A stretch of DNA of 64,000 nt from Lautropia dentalis (GTDB lineage: Bacteria > Pseudomonadota > Gammaproteobacteria > Burkholderiales > Burkholderiaceae_E), in the NCBI RefSeq assembly GCF_003892345.1, contig NZ_RRUE01000002.1:1256609-1320608 (forward strand), read 5' to 3'. Within the stretch, counting starts at the first letter, position 1; each line of letters starts with the position of its first letter. A program made the translations under genes and the position numbers. Below, one piece after another: positions 1 through 9,092 of the stretch. The notes beneath the pieces are model-generated. The model was not told the origin of the DNA and did no database searches. It saw nothing but the letters and a program-made list of their open reading frames with translations.

Positions 1-259
1 CGTCGAGAAAAGCGGCGCCTGGTACAGCTACAACGGTGAGCGCATCGGCCAGGGCAAGGACAATGCCCGTGAGTACCTGCGCGAAAAACCCGAGCTGGCG
101 CTCGAAATCGAAAACCGCATCCGGGCTGCCGTCGGTGTGGCCGGTCGTGGTGGCAGCGAAGCGGCCCCGGCTGCCGAAGCGCCAGCCGAGGCACCGGCCG
201 AGGCGGCCGCCCCTGCCGGCCGCCGCGGTCGTGCCGCCGCCGGGCGCGATGACGCCTGA
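1..259 (+). CDS. recA: RecA recombinase, C-terminal end (partial)
   Basis: Reading from base 2, the open frame gives the RecA C-terminus: [20 protein letters not shown] followed by the helical [18 protein letters not shown] segment, both highly conserved in bacterial RecA. RecA forms ATP-dependent filaments on single-stranded DNA for homologous recombination and triggers LexA cleavage. The last ~30 residues are an alanine/glutamate-rich tail ending in a basic [12 protein letters not shown] stretch, which is variable in the family. The 5' part and ATPase core lie outside the window. recX follows 35 bp downstream, the usual recA-recX order. Confidence 0.96.
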   Translation, partial: VEKSGAWYSYNGERIGQGKDNAREYLREKPELALEIENRIRAAVGVAGRGGSEAAPAAEAPAEAPAEAAAPAGRRGRAAAGRDDA

Positions 260-294
260 ACCGTTCGTGATGCCGGCAGGGGAGGGCAGCCCTC

Positions 295-1065
295 ATGGCA
301 TTTGACGACCTCGAGGCGCTGGTGCGTGGCGACCAGAGCGAAGCCACCCGGCGCAGTGCCCTGAAGCGCCGGGCCATTGCCCTGCTGGCGCGGCGCGACT
401 ACAGCCGCGCCGAGCTTGCCCGCAAGCTGCTCATACCGCCCCGGCCCCGGCAGCGCCGGGGGGCACGGGGTGCGTCCCGCCGTGCCTTTGGCGCCGATGT
501 CGCCGCAGACACGGACTTTACCCGGCATTCCTGGGAGGGAGGCGATTCCCTGCCGGAAGCAGGCTTTCCGCAGACGGCGCGGGGGCCGCGCGATGTCATG
601 ACGGACAGTGGCCCCCCCGAAGCCACACGCACGCACGTACCATCGCCCGAACTGGTCGAATCGGTGCTGGACGAACTCGAATCGCTGAAATTCCTCTCCG
701 ACCCCCGCATGGCCGAATCGCTGGTGCGCAACAACGCCGCACGCTTCGGCCGTGCCCGCCTGTCACAGGATCTGCAGCGCCGCGGGCTGGATGAATCCCT
801 CATCGACCAGGTGCTCGAACCGCTGGCCGATGACGAGAAAAGCCGGGCCCACACCGTCTGGGAACGCCGTTTCGGCCAGCCCCCTGCCAGCCTGAAGGAA
901 CGGGCGCGCCAGTGCCGTTTTCTGCTGGGCCGCGGCTTCAGTGCCGGCGTGGTGGCCAGCGTCGTGCCACGTGTGAGCAGCCCTGCATCTGCCGGCGCCG
1001 GAGAGGATGGGGCAGATGGTGATATCGACGATTTTTTCCGTAGCCGGCGCATGCCACGGATTTGA
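295..1065 (+). CDS. recX: Regulatory protein RecX with internal insertion
   Basis: RecX binds RecA filaments and limits their extension. The N-terminus (ALKRRAIALLARRDYSRAEL, about residues 23-42) and the later block (ESVLDELESLKFLSDPRMAESLVRN, RFGRARLSQDLQRRGL) are the classic three-helix RecX repeats. The protein is 256 aa, against about 150 in most homologues. The excess is a proline/arginine-rich insert of about 70 residues between the first and second repeats (about residues 47-115) and a C-terminal tail. The start follows GGGGAGGG about 8 bases upstream. Directly downstream of recA, probably co-transcribed. Confidence 0.9.
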   Translation: MAFDDLEALVRGDQSEATRRSALKRRAIALLARRDYSRAELARKLLIPPRPRQRRGARGASRRAFGADVAADTDFTRHSWEGGDSLPEAGFPQTARGPRDVMTDSGPPEATRTHVPSPELVESVLDELESLKFLSDPRMAESLVRNNAARFGRARLSQDLQRRGLDESLIDQVLEPLADDEKSRAHTVWERRFGQPPASLKERARQCRFLLGRGFSAGVVASVVPRVSSPASAGAGEDGADGDIDDFFRSRRMPRI

Positions 1066-1072
1066 GACTTCT

Positions 1073-1190
1073 GCGGCCCCGCCGTCTTGTCCTGGGGCAC
1101 GTGCGGGGGCAAATGGCAGACGGGGCGCTGGTGACCGAAACGCTGCCTGCCCAGGGGCTGCACGGGGGCAAATGAGCCCATGACATCCTC
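1073..1190. repeat. Dispersed intergenic element, copy 1
   Basis: GC-rich intergenic stretch that begins TTCTGCGGCCC and ends GGGGGCAAATGAGCCCATGACA. Shorter, clearly related sequences occur at about 10228-10286 (TTCTGCGGCCCGGCCGCCTT ... GGGGACGAATGAATCCATGACA) and 30743-30841 (GGGGACGAATGCGTCCATGACA). This copy is longer because the GGGGGCAAATG motif occurs twice in it (about 1112 and 1164). All copies lie between genes. No function known; it could be a transcription-end or protein-binding repeat. Confidence 0.55.
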
Positions 1191-1193
1191 TAA

Positions 1194-1211
1194 GGGTTTA
1201 CCCCTAAACCC
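1194..1211. promoter_or_regulatory. Inverted repeat upstream of sucC
   Basis: GGGTTTA-CCCC-TAAACCC is a perfect 7-bp inverted repeat with a 4-base loop, about 95 bp before the sucC start and just after the dispersed element. It could be an operator or a small hairpin; without a T-run it is not a convincing terminator. Confidence 0.35.
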
Positions 1212-1306
1212 GCATCATGCCTGCCAAAAGGGACCGTTTCATGGCCGGTTGATCAGGGGCGCTGTGATAGCATTTCCGCAGCATATGTGACCCAACCGAG
1301 ATCACC

Positions 1307-2473
1307 ATGAAAATCCACGAGTATCAAGGCAAAGAAATCCTGAAGCGCTATGGTGTGCCGGTGCCACGGGGTATCCCATGCTTCAATGTCGAAGAAGCGG
1401 TCAAGGCTGCGGAGCAGCTTGGCGGTCCGGTCTGGGTGGTCAAGGCACAGATCCATGCCGGCGGCCGCGGCAAGGGCGGTGGCGTCAAGCTGGCACGCTC
1501 GCTGGACGAAGTGCGCCAGCACGCCACGTCCATTCTCGGCATGCAGCTGGTGACGCACCAGACCGGCCCCGAAGGACAGAAGGTTCGCCGCCTCCTCATC
1601 GAAGATGGCGCCGACATCAAAAAGGAACTCTACATCGGTGTCGTGCTCGACCGCCAGTCGCAGAAAATCTGCGTCATGGCCTCCAGTGAAGGCGGCATGG
1701 ACATCGAGGAAGTGGCCGCCAAAACCCCGGAAAAAATCCACAAGGTCTTTTGCGACGTGCAGGCCGGCCTGACCGCTGCCGAAGCGGATGATCTCGCCAC
1801 CAAAATCGGCATTCCCGCCGCCAGCCTGCCCAAGGCGCGCGAAGCGCTGCTGGGCCTGTACAAGGCCTTCTTCGAAACCGACGCCTCGCTGGCCGAAATC
1901 AACCCGCTGATCCTCACCGGCAGTGGTGATGTGATTGCGCTGGACGCCAAGTTCAACTTCGATTCCAACGCCCTGTTCCGCCATCCGGACATCGTCGAGA
2001 TGCGTGACCTCGACGAGGAAGATTCGTCCGAAGTCGAAGCCTCGAAATTCGACCTCGCCTACATCCAGCTCGACGGCAACATCGGCTGCCTGGTCAACGG
2101 TGCCGGTCTGGCCATGGCCACCATGGACACCATCAAGCTGTTCGGTGGTGAACCGGCCAACTTCCTCGATGTCGGGGGCGGTGCCACGGCCGAGAAGGTC
2201 ACCGAAGCCTTCAAGCTGATGCTGAAGAACAAGGGCGTCAAGGCCATTCTGGTCAACATCTTCGGGGGCATCATGCGCTGCGACACCATCGCTGCCGGTG
2301 TCATTGCCGCCAGCAAGGCCGTCAACCTGGGTGTGCCGCTGGTCGTCCGCATGAAGGGCACCAACGAAGAGCTGGGCAAACAGATGCTGGCCGAGTCCGG
2401 CCTGCCCATCATCTCGGCCGACACCATGGCCGACGCAGCCCGCAAGGTCGTCGACGCCGCCGCCGGTAAATAA
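1307..2473 (+). CDS. sucC: Succinyl-CoA synthetase, beta subunit
   Basis: Full-length 388-residue ADP-forming succinate-CoA ligase beta subunit of the TCA cycle. It pairs with SucD to convert succinyl-CoA to succinate with substrate-level phosphorylation. [17 protein letters not shown] is the typical N-terminus; the ATP-grasp region follows ([18 protein letters not shown], glycine-rich lid), then EINPL and the C-terminal ligase domain with [10 protein letters not shown]. The start follows a purine-rich GAGAT. sucD begins 30 bp later. The part from codon 142 onward lies in a tandem duplication. Confidence 0.98.
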   Translation: MKIHEYQGKEILKRYGVPVPRGIPCFNVEEAVKAAEQLGGPVWVVKAQIHAGGRGKGGGVKLARSLDEVRQHATSILGMQLVTHQTGPEGQKVRRLLIEDGADIKKELYIGVVLDRQSQKICVMASSEGGMDIEEVAAKTPEKIHKVFCDVQAGLTAAEADDLATKIGIPAASLPKAREALLGLYKAFFETDASLAEINPLILTGSGDVIALDAKFNFDSNALFRHPDIVEMRDLDEEDSSEVEASKFDLAYIQLDGNIGCLVNGAGLAMATMDTIKLFGGEPANFLDVGGGATAEKVTEAFKLMLKNKGVKAILVNIFGGIMRCDTIAAGVIAASKAVNLGVPLVVRMKGTNEELGKQMLAESGLPIISADTMADAARKVVDAAAGK

Positions 2474-2503
2474 ACACAGCCCAGAAATTCGAGGACAATC
2501 GCA

Positions 2504-3388
2504 ATGTCGATTCTGATCAACAAGGACACCAAGGTCATCACCCAGGGCATCACGGGCAAGACCGGTCAGTTCCACACGCGCATGTGCCGGGACTACGCCA
2601 ACGGCAAGAACTGCTTCGTGGCCGGTGTCAATCCCAAGCGTGCCGGCGAAGACTTTGAAGGCATTCCCATCTACGCCTCCGTCAAGGAGGCCAAGGCCGA
2701 AACCGGTGCCACCGTCTCCGTCATCTACGTGCCGCCCGCCGGCGCTGCCGATGCCATCTGGGAGGCCGTCGATGCCGATCTGGACCTGGTGATCTGCATC
2801 ACCGAAGGCATCCCCGTTCGCGACATGATGGTCGTGCGTGACAAGATGCGCCGCTCGGGCAAGAAAACCCTGCTGCTGGGGCCGAACTGCCCGGGTCTGA
2901 TCACCCCCGACGAAATCAAGATCGGCATCATGCCCGGTCACATCCACCGCAAGGGCCGCATCGGTGTCGTGTCGCGTTCCGGCACGCTGACCTATGAGGC
3001 CGTGGCACAGGTGTCCGACCTCGGGCTGGGCCAGTCCAGCGCCGTCGGCATCGGGGGCGACCCGATCAACGGCCTGAAGCACATCGACGTGCTGCAGATG
3101 TTCAACGACGATCCCGACACCGACGCCGTCATCATGATCGGCGAAATCGGCGGACCGGACGAAGTGAACGCTGCCCGCTGGGCCAAGGACAACATGAAGA
3201 AACCGGTGGTTGGCTTCATCGCCGGCGTCACCGCGCCTCCGGGCAAACGCATGGGCCACGCCGGTGCGCTGATCTCGGGCGGTGCCGACACGGCCGATGC
3301 CAAGCTGGAAGTGATGGAAGCCTGCGGCATCCGCACCACCCGTGACCCGTCCGAAATGGGCCGTCTGCTCAAGAAAGTGCTGGGCTGA
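2504..3388 (+). CDS. sucD: Succinyl-CoA synthetase, alpha subunit (copy 1)
   Basis: 294-residue alpha subunit carrying the CoA-binding Rossmann domain and the phosphohistidine. Visible hallmarks are [19 protein letters not shown] at the N-terminus, [31 protein letters not shown], and [10 protein letters not shown] around the phosphorylated histidine. The protein is identical to the second copy at 4657-5541. A strong terminator follows 37 bp after the stop. Confidence 0.98.
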   Translation: MSILINKDTKVITQGITGKTGQFHTRMCRDYANGKNCFVAGVNPKRAGEDFEGIPIYASVKEAKAETGATVSVIYVPPAGAADAIWEAVDADLDLVICITEGIPVRDMMVVRDKMRRSGKKTLLLGPNCPGLITPDEIKIGIMPGHIHRKGRIGVVSRSGTLTYEAVAQVSDLGLGQSSAVGIGGDPINGLKHIDVLQMFNDDPDTDAVIMIGEIGGPDEVNAARWAKDNMKKPVVGFIAGVTAPPGKRMGHAGALISGGADTADAKLEVMEACGIRTTRDPSEMGRLLKKVLG

Positions 3389-3424
3389 ACCTGTCCCGCC
3401 TGCCGGGCGGGTCAGACATCCCCC

Positions 3425-3472
3425 AAACCCTGCCGAAGCTTCCTTCCGGAAGCACCTCGGCAGGGTTTTTTG
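3425..3472 (+). terminator. Rho-independent terminator after sucD copy 1
   Basis: AACCCTGCCGA at 3426-3436 pairs with TCGGCAGGGTT at 3457-3467. A nested GCTTCC/GGAAGC hairpin lies inside and a run of six T follows. It should end the sucCD transcript. Confidence 0.9.
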
Positions 3473-3804
3473 TTTCCGTCGGGCACCTTGCTGCCCATGC
3501 CCGGCGCTTCCTTTACCGCGCCTTGCACCGTGCTGCCACAGCGCTTGTGGTCATGGTCCAGCGCATCCTGCTGCACCCCAGGCAGCACGGTCGTACCGCC
3601 TGCAGCCCCCTTCACCCACCACTCACCGTATCCAGCCAGCCGTCTGGATGCGGCCCGTTCCGCATCACCCGCCGCGTACCGACAATGGGCGCGCCAGGGA
3701 AGGGATGCACACCACGATGCGCCGGAAGGCGGGGTCACCGCTGGTTGTGGACCGTGTCATCCGTGTTCCCGGTTTGGACACAACCTGCTGGTCAGGGGAA
3801 CGGG
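3473..3804. other. Intergenic region of duplication copy 1, no gene seen
   Basis: About 330 bp without a convincing gene between the sucD terminator and the chimeric sucC. It is nearly identical to 5626-5959 except for a patch around 3711-3752 that differs in sequence and by 2 bp in length. It presumably contains the promoter of the FHA gene, which here would drive the FHA-SucC chimera. Confidence 0.6.
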
Positions 3805-4626
3805 ATGAGTGCTGATCATCAGGACGGCGCGCACGACGCACAGGAATTCGGACAACTGTCCCTGTCGGTGGCAGGCAGCCCGCTAAAAATCCACAAGGTC
3901 TTTTGCGACGTGCAGGCCGGCCTGACCGCTGCCGAAGCGGATGATCTCGCCACCAAAATCGGCATTCCCGCCGCCAGCCTGCCCAAGGCGCGCGAAGCGC
4001 TGCTGGGCCTGTACAAGGCCTTCTTCGAAACCGACGCCTCGCTGGCCGAAATCAACCCGCTGATCCTCACCGGCAGTGGTGATGTGATTGCGCTGGACGC
4101 CAAGTTCAACTTCGACTCCAACGCCCTGTTCCGCCATCCGGACATCGTCGAGATGCGTGACCTCGACGAGGAAGATCCGTCCGAAGTCGAAGCCTCGAAA
4201 TTCGACCTCGCCTACATCCAGCTCGACGGCAACATCGGCTGCCTGGTCAACGGTGCCGGTCTGGCCATGGCCACCATGGACACCATCAAGCTGTTCGGTG
4301 GTGAACCGGCCAACTTCCTCGATGTCGGGGGCGGTGCCACGGCCGAGAAGGTCACCGAAGCCTTCAAGCTGATGCTGAAGAACAAGGGCGTCAAGGCCAT
4401 TCTGGTCAACATCTTCGGGGGCATCATGCGCTGCGACACCATCGCTGCCGGTGTCATTGCCGCCAGCAAGGCCGTCAACCTGGGCGTGCCGCTGGTCGTC
4501 CGCATGAAGGGCACCAACGAAGAGCTGGGCAAACAGATGCTGGCCGAGTCCGGCCTGCCCATCATCTCGGCCGACACCATGGCCGACGCAGCCCGCAAGG
4601 TCGTCGACGCCGCCGCCGGTAAATAA
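3805..4626 (+). pseudogene. Chimeric FHA-SucC fusion: truncated second sucC
   Basis: The first 27 codons ([20 protein letters not shown]... to SPL) are those of the FHA protein at 5960. They join in frame to SucC from lysine 143 to the end, giving 273 residues. The N-terminal ATP-grasp subdomain, including the glycine-rich lid, is missing, so the product should not be a complete ligase subunit, but the reading frame is intact and it keeps the ribosome-binding region of the FHA gene. The C-terminal ligase domain that contacts SucD is preserved, so a non-productive partner of SucD is conceivable. One residue in the shared part differs from full-length SucC (proline for serine). Confidence 0.88.
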
Positions 4627-4656
4627 ACACAGCCCAGAAATTCGAGGACAATCGCA

Positions 4657-5541
4657 ATGTCGATTCTGATCAACAAGGACACCAAGGTCATCACCCAGGG
4701 CATCACGGGCAAGACCGGTCAGTTCCACACGCGCATGTGCCGGGACTACGCCAACGGCAAGAACTGCTTCGTGGCCGGTGTCAATCCCAAGCGTGCCGGC
4801 GAAGACTTTGAAGGCATTCCCATCTACGCCTCCGTCAAGGAGGCCAAGGCCGAAACCGGTGCCACCGTCTCCGTCATCTACGTGCCGCCCGCCGGCGCTG
4901 CCGATGCCATCTGGGAGGCCGTCGATGCCGATCTGGACCTGGTGATCTGCATCACCGAAGGCATCCCCGTTCGCGACATGATGGTCGTGCGTGACAAGAT
5001 GCGCCGCTCGGGCAAGAAAACCCTGCTGCTGGGGCCGAACTGCCCGGGTCTGATCACCCCCGACGAAATCAAGATCGGCATCATGCCCGGTCACATCCAC
5101 CGCAAGGGCCGCATCGGTGTCGTGTCGCGTTCCGGCACGCTGACCTATGAGGCCGTGGCACAGGTGTCCGACCTCGGGCTGGGCCAGTCCAGCGCCGTCG
5201 GCATCGGGGGCGACCCGATCAACGGCCTGAAGCACATCGACGTGCTGCAGATGTTCAACGACGATCCCGACACCGACGCCGTCATCATGATCGGCGAAAT
5301 CGGCGGACCGGACGAAGTGAACGCTGCCCGCTGGGCCAAGGACAACATGAAGAAACCGGTGGTTGGCTTCATCGCCGGCGTCACCGCGCCTCCGGGCAAA
5401 CGCATGGGCCACGCCGGTGCGCTGATCTCGGGCGGTGCCGACACGGCCGATGCCAAGCTGGAAGTGATGGAAGCCTGCGGCATCCGCACCACCCGTGACC
5501 CGTCCGAAATGGGCCGTCTGCTCAAGAAAGTGCTGGGCTGA
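4657..5541 (+). CDS. sucD: Succinyl-CoA synthetase, alpha subunit (copy 2)
   Basis: Predicted protein identical to SucD copy 1 (294 residues, with the same [10 protein letters not shown] phosphohistidine motif and CoA-binding N-terminus). It lies 30 bp after the chimeric sucC with the same ribosome-binding region. If both operons are transcribed, the alpha subunit would be made in excess over functional beta subunit. Confidence 0.96.
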   Translation: MSILINKDTKVITQGITGKTGQFHTRMCRDYANGKNCFVAGVNPKRAGEDFEGIPIYASVKEAKAETGATVSVIYVPPAGAADAIWEAVDADLDLVICITEGIPVRDMMVVRDKMRRSGKKTLLLGPNCPGLITPDEIKIGIMPGHIHRKGRIGVVSRSGTLTYEAVAQVSDLGLGQSSAVGIGGDPINGLKHIDVLQMFNDDPDTDAVIMIGEIGGPDEVNAARWAKDNMKKPVVGFIAGVTAPPGKRMGHAGALISGGADTADAKLEVMEACGIRTTRDPSEMGRLLKKVLG

Positions 5542-5577
5542 ACCTGTCCCGCCTGCCGGGCGGGCCAGACATCCCCC

Positions 5578-5625
5578 AAACCCTGCCGAAGCTTCCTTCC
5601 GGAAGCACCTCGGCAGGGTTTTTTG
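5578..5625 (+). terminator. Rho-independent terminator after sucD copy 2
   Basis: Same hairpin as at 3425-3472 (AACCCTGCCGA / TCGGCAGGGTT followed by T6), carried along in the duplication. Confidence 0.9.
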
Positions 5626-5959
5626 TTTCCGTCGGGCACCTTGCTGCCCATGCCCGGCGCTTCCTTTACCGCGCCTTGCACCGTGCTGCCACAGCGCTTG
5701 TGGTCATGGTCCAGCGCATCCTGCTGCACCCCAGGCAGCACGGTCGTACCGCCTGCAGCCCCCTTCACCCACCACTCACCGTATCCAGCCAGCCGTCTGG
5801 ATGCGGCCCGTTCCGCATCACCCGCCGCGTACCGACAATGGGCGCGCCAGGGAAGGGATGCACACCTACGATGCGCTGTCAGGCAGAGCCACTGCCTGCT
5901 GCATGACCGTGTCATCCGTATTCCCGGCTTGGACACAACCTGCTGGTCAGGGGAACGGG
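5626..5959. other. Intergenic region of duplication copy 2, no gene seen
   Basis: About 330 bp between the terminator and the FHA gene. No gene recognised. It matches 3473-3804 apart from the patch at about 5864-5907. The FHA gene has AGGGGAACGGG just before its ATG, and a promoter for it is expected here. Confidence 0.55.
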
Positions 5960-7153
5960 ATGAGTGCTGATCATCAGGACGGCGCGCACGACGCACAGGA
6001 ATTCGGACAACTGTCCCTGTCGGTGGCAGGCAGCCCGCTGCGTACCTACTGGCTCACGCTGTCGCGTACCACCATTGGCCGCCGGGCCACCAATACCCTC
6101 GTGCTGGACGACCTCACCGTCTCCGGCGAACACGCCGTGCTGCTGGTGGGGCTGCAGGACGTGGTCATCCAGGACCTCGGCAGCCGCAATGGCACGCTGC
6201 TCAATGGCCGTCCCGTCGCCCGGGCCCTGCTGTCCGATGGCGATTGCATCGACATCGGCATCTATCGGCTGGTCTACAGCCAGCATCGTACCGTCAATCT
6301 CGCGAATGAAGGGCAGGGCGCCGGTACGCCGCAGCAGGCGGTGGCGACGCCCTTTCCCCAGCTTTCCCTGGGCGCCCCGGGGCTGCTCCAGCGCCTGACA
6401 CCCGACCTCTTCAGGCCGGAGGGTGCTGCACCCCGTCAGGAATCGGAGGGTGCTGCACCCCATCAGGAGCCGGATGGGGCTGCAGCATCAGGCGCCTCTT
6501 CGATACCGGGGAATACTGCATTGCCTGGTGATGCCATGGTGCCGGGCGCTCCTGCCCCAGGGGCCGATACGGGCTCCTCCCTCCATCCGCATGCGCCGTC
6601 TGGTTCGGGCGCATCCGGCACCTTCAGCGGCTTCGGCCCTGACATGAGCTTCGGCCTTGACAGGACTTCGGGCGCCCCGGCCGGCTTCACCGAAGGCTTC
6701 AGCCGGGTGCCACACCTGCCGCCCACGCCCCTTGGCCCCTCGCTCCTGGCACCCACAGCCTTGGGCTCCTCTCATCCTGGATCCTCGCTGTCTTCGCCGC
6801 TGGGGCCTTCGACCCTGCCGCCCGCACCACCCCCGATGCCACGCGTGCGGCCGGCGCTCAACAACGGTGCCGGACACCGGGGCGCCTCGCTGCGCTTTCT
6901 GGGCGGGCACGATGCCGGCCGGCTGCTGGTCATCGACCGCCCCATCGTCAGCATCCGGAACGGGGTGGGGCAGGTGGCCGTGGTCAGCTGCCGGGAAGGT
7001 GGCTTCTTCCTTACGCATGTGGAAGGGCAGGCCTATCCGCTGGTCAACGGTGAATCCATCGGTCTCGGTGCCCACCCGTTGCGCAATCATGACCTCATCG
7101 AGCTGAACGGCACCATCATCCAGTTCAGCCAGTGCACCCCGGGCGCGGCATGA
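5960..7153 (+). CDS. FHA-domain protein
   Basis: 397 residues. The N-terminal part (about 30-115) is a forkhead-associated fold: TIGRRATNTLVLDDLTVSGEHA, then DLGSRNGTLLNGRPV, the phosphothreonine-binding loop pattern. The middle (about 120-300) is low-complexity and rich in proline, glycine and alanine, with local repeats. The C-terminus (about 310-395, LRFLGGHDAGRLLVIDRPIV ... HDLIELNGTIIQF) reads like a second, more divergent FHA domain. It overlaps the downstream cyclase gene by ATGA, so the two are translationally coupled and probably work together. Its first 26 codons are duplicated at 3805. The phosphorylated partner is unknown and no Ser/Thr kinase is in the window. Confidence 0.85.
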   Translation: MSADHQDGAHDAQEFGQLSLSVAGSPLRTYWLTLSRTTIGRRATNTLVLDDLTVSGEHAVLLVGLQDVVIQDLGSRNGTLLNGRPVARALLSDGDCIDIGIYRLVYSQHRTVNLANEGQGAGTPQQAVATPFPQLSLGAPGLLQRLTPDLFRPEGAAPRQESEGAAPHQEPDGAAASGASSIPGNTALPGDAMVPGAPAPGADTGSSLHPHAPSGSGASGTFSGFGPDMSFGLDRTSGAPAGFTEGFSRVPHLPPTPLGPSLLAPTALGSSHPGSSLSSPLGPSTLPPAPPPMPRVRPALNNGAGHRGASLRFLGGHDAGRLLVIDRPIVSIRNGVGQVAVVSCREGGFFLTHVEGQAYPLVNGESIGLGAHPLRNHDLIELNGTIIQFSQCTPGAA

Positions 7154-9084
7154 ACCGCGTCGCCCAGTACGTCCACGCCCTGCTGCGCTCGTTCCGGCTG
7201 TGGACGGCGATGCTGGGCGTTCTCGTCACCGGCGTGGCCATCATGGTGCTGCTGGGCCATGTATCGCTGCCCGGCATGCACACCTTCGACCGCCTCGCCC
7301 ATGACCAGCGGCTGCGCTGGCTGCCCACCGTCTTCGAGCCGCGGGTGCTGGTCGTCGACATCGATGAAAAGAGCCTGCAGGAACAGGGGCGCTGGACCTG
7401 GCCCCGCCGGACCCTGGCACGGCTGGTCGAACGCATCGTCGATGAAGGTCATGCCCGGGTCCTGGGCTTCGACATCGTCTTTGCCGAACCCGATCCGGAA
7501 GATGACGGCGTGCTCGCCCGGGCCATCCAGGGACGACCGGTGGTCCTTGGCTATTACTTCTCCCGCCATGCCGGCGCCCACCGGATCGGCCATCTGCCCG
7601 GTGCCGTCTTCGAGGGGAACCTGTTCGATGGCACCCTGCTGCCGCAGTGGGATGGCTTTGGCGCCAATCTCGACCGGCTGGGAGAGGCCGCCCGCAGCAG
7701 CGGCTTCTACAATGCCCAGCTCGACAGGGACGGTGTGGTCCGTTCCGTGCCCGTGCTCACCCTGTTCAACGGCCAGATGTACGAGTCGCTGGCACTGGCC
7801 ATCCTGCGCGTGTACGAAGACAATCCGCCCATCACGCTGAATGGGCATGTCCTGTCGCTGTCCGGCCAGACGCGCCTGACGCTGGCCCCCGACCTCACGG
7901 CACGCGTGCCCTTTGCCGGGGGCGCCGGGCCGCATGCCGGCCGCTTCGAATACGTCTCGGCCACCGATGTCATCGAGGGACGGGTCGATCCGGCCCGCTT
8001 CCGTGACCGCATCGTGCTGGTGGGGGCCTCGGCACCCGGTATCGGCGACCGTCACACCACACCGGTCAGCATCAACACACCGGGTGTCGAGGTGCAGGCC
8101 ACGCTGATTGCCGGCGCCCTGAACGGTCACATGCCCTATGTTCCCTGGCATGCCGCCTACACCATGGCCGCCATTACGCTGGTGCTGGTGGGGCTGGCGG
8201 CGCTGTGGATGCCCCGGCTGGGGGCACTGGGCATCATGCTGCTGGGCGCGGGGGTGGTGCTGGCCCTGCTGCTGGTCAATGCGCTGCTCTTTACCCTGCA
8301 GGGCTGGGTGCTGCCGGTGGCGGCGCCGGTGGTGGCGGTGGCTGTCATCGCGGTGATCAATCTGGCGGCCGGACATCTGGTCGAGAGCAAGGCGCGCCGG
8401 GACGTGGTCGAACTCTTCGGGCAGTATGTCTCGCCCAAGCTGGTACAGCGCATGGCCCGCAACCCCGACGCCTACCCCATCGAAAGCCAGAACAAGCGGA
8501 TCACCATCCTGTTTGCCGACATCCGGGGCTTCACCCGCATGGCCGAATCGATGGATTCGCAGGTGCTGCGCGAATACCTGAACACCTTCCTGACCCGGAT
8601 GACCGAAGTCATCCACGCCTACCATGGCACGGTCGACAAATACATCGGCGACGCCATCATGGCCTTCTGGGGCGCGCCGGTGGATGACCACGAGCAGGAA
8701 GATCATGCCGTCGTGGCCGCCATTGCCATGCAGGATGCCGTGGCCGAACTCAACCGCGACTTCGCCCGCCGCGGCTGGCCCGAGCTGCACATCGGCATCG
8801 GCATCAACTCCGGTACCGCCCGGGTGGGGGACATGGGCTCGCAGATCCGCCGCACCTACACCGCCATTGGTGATGCCGTGAACCTTGCCGCCCGCCTCGA
8901 AGCCCTGACCAAACACTTCGGTCTGCCGGTGCTGCTGGGCGAAATGACGGCCCGCCAGGTCATCTGCGTGGAGCTGGTTCCGCTGGGCGAGGCGGAGGTG
9001 CCGGGCAGGACGGAACGGGTGCGTGTATTTTGTCCGAGACGCTATGTCAACAGGGCGTCGCCGGAGGCCGGGACAATGCTTTAA
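7150..9084 (+). CDS. CHASE2-domain class III adenylate/guanylate cyclase
   Basis: 644 residues. N-terminal membrane segment (about 15-35), then a periplasmic CHASE2 sensor (VLVVDIDEKSLQEQGRWTWP, VLGFDIVFAEPD, RDRIVLVGASAPGIGD). Three membrane helices follow (about 335-415), then a cytoplasmic class III cyclase domain. The latter has ITILFADIRGFT (first metal aspartate), DKYIGDAIMAFWGAP (second aspartate and a lysine of the purine pocket) and TYTAIGDAVNLAARLE. These residues look catalytically complete; cAMP is the likelier product from family precedent. The start overlaps the FHA gene by ATGA and a phosphodiesterase gene follows 8 bp downstream. Confidence 0.93.
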   Translation: MNRVAQYVHALLRSFRLWTAMLGVLVTGVAIMVLLGHVSLPGMHTFDRLAHDQRLRWLPTVFEPRVLVVDIDEKSLQEQGRWTWPRRTLARLVERIVDEGHARVLGFDIVFAEPDPEDDGVLARAIQGRPVVLGYYFSRHAGAHRIGHLPGAVFEGNLFDGTLLPQWDGFGANLDRLGEAARSSGFYNAQLDRDGVVRSVPVLTLFNGQMYESLALAILRVYEDNPPITLNGHVLSLSGQTRLTLAPDLTARVPFAGGAGPHAGRFEYVSATDVIEGRVDPARFRDRIVLVGASAPGIGDRHTTPVSINTPGVEVQATLIAGALNGHMPYVPWHAAYTMAAITLVLVGLAALWMPRLGALGIMLLGAGVVLALLLVNALLFTLQGWVLPVAAPVVAVAVIAVINLAAGHLVESKARRDVVELFGQYVSPKLVQRMARNPDAYPIESQNKRITILFADIRGFTRMAESMDSQVLREYLNTFLTRMTEVIHAYHGTVDKYIGDAIMAFWGAPVDDHEQEDHAVVAAIAMQDAVAELNRDFARRGWPELHIGIGINSGTARVGDMGSQIRRTYTAIGDAVNLAARLEALTKHFGLPVLLGEMTARQVICVELVPLGEAEVPGRTERVRVFCPRRYVNRASPEAGTML

Positions 9085-9092
9085 TTCGGTTC

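Larger units (their letters stand above)
1732..3884 (+). repeat. Tandem duplication, copy 1 (2153 bp)
   Basis: Covers sucC from codon 142, all of sucD, the terminator, the intergenic region and the first codons of an FHA gene. It is followed directly by a second copy at 3885-6039. The copies differ at a handful of positions (for example 2023 versus 4176, serine to proline in SucC) plus one short diverged patch. The new joint is at 3884/3885, where CCGCT of the FHA gene meets the A-run of sucC. Confidence 0.93.
3885..6039 (+). repeat. Tandem duplication, copy 2 (2155 bp)
   Basis: Second direct copy of 1732-3884, 2 bp longer because of the diverged patch at about 5864-5907. It ends inside codon 27 of the intact FHA gene, where the unique sequence GCGTACC resumes. 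Confidence 0.93.

Noticed and set aside
1253..3259. Long open frame (668 codons) on the minus strand opposite sucC-sucD, with a matching one at 3883-5412
   Set aside because: It mirrors real genes base for base, has an implausible His/Asp/Gly-rich composition and no ribosome-binding site; such antisense frames are expected in GC-rich coding DNA.
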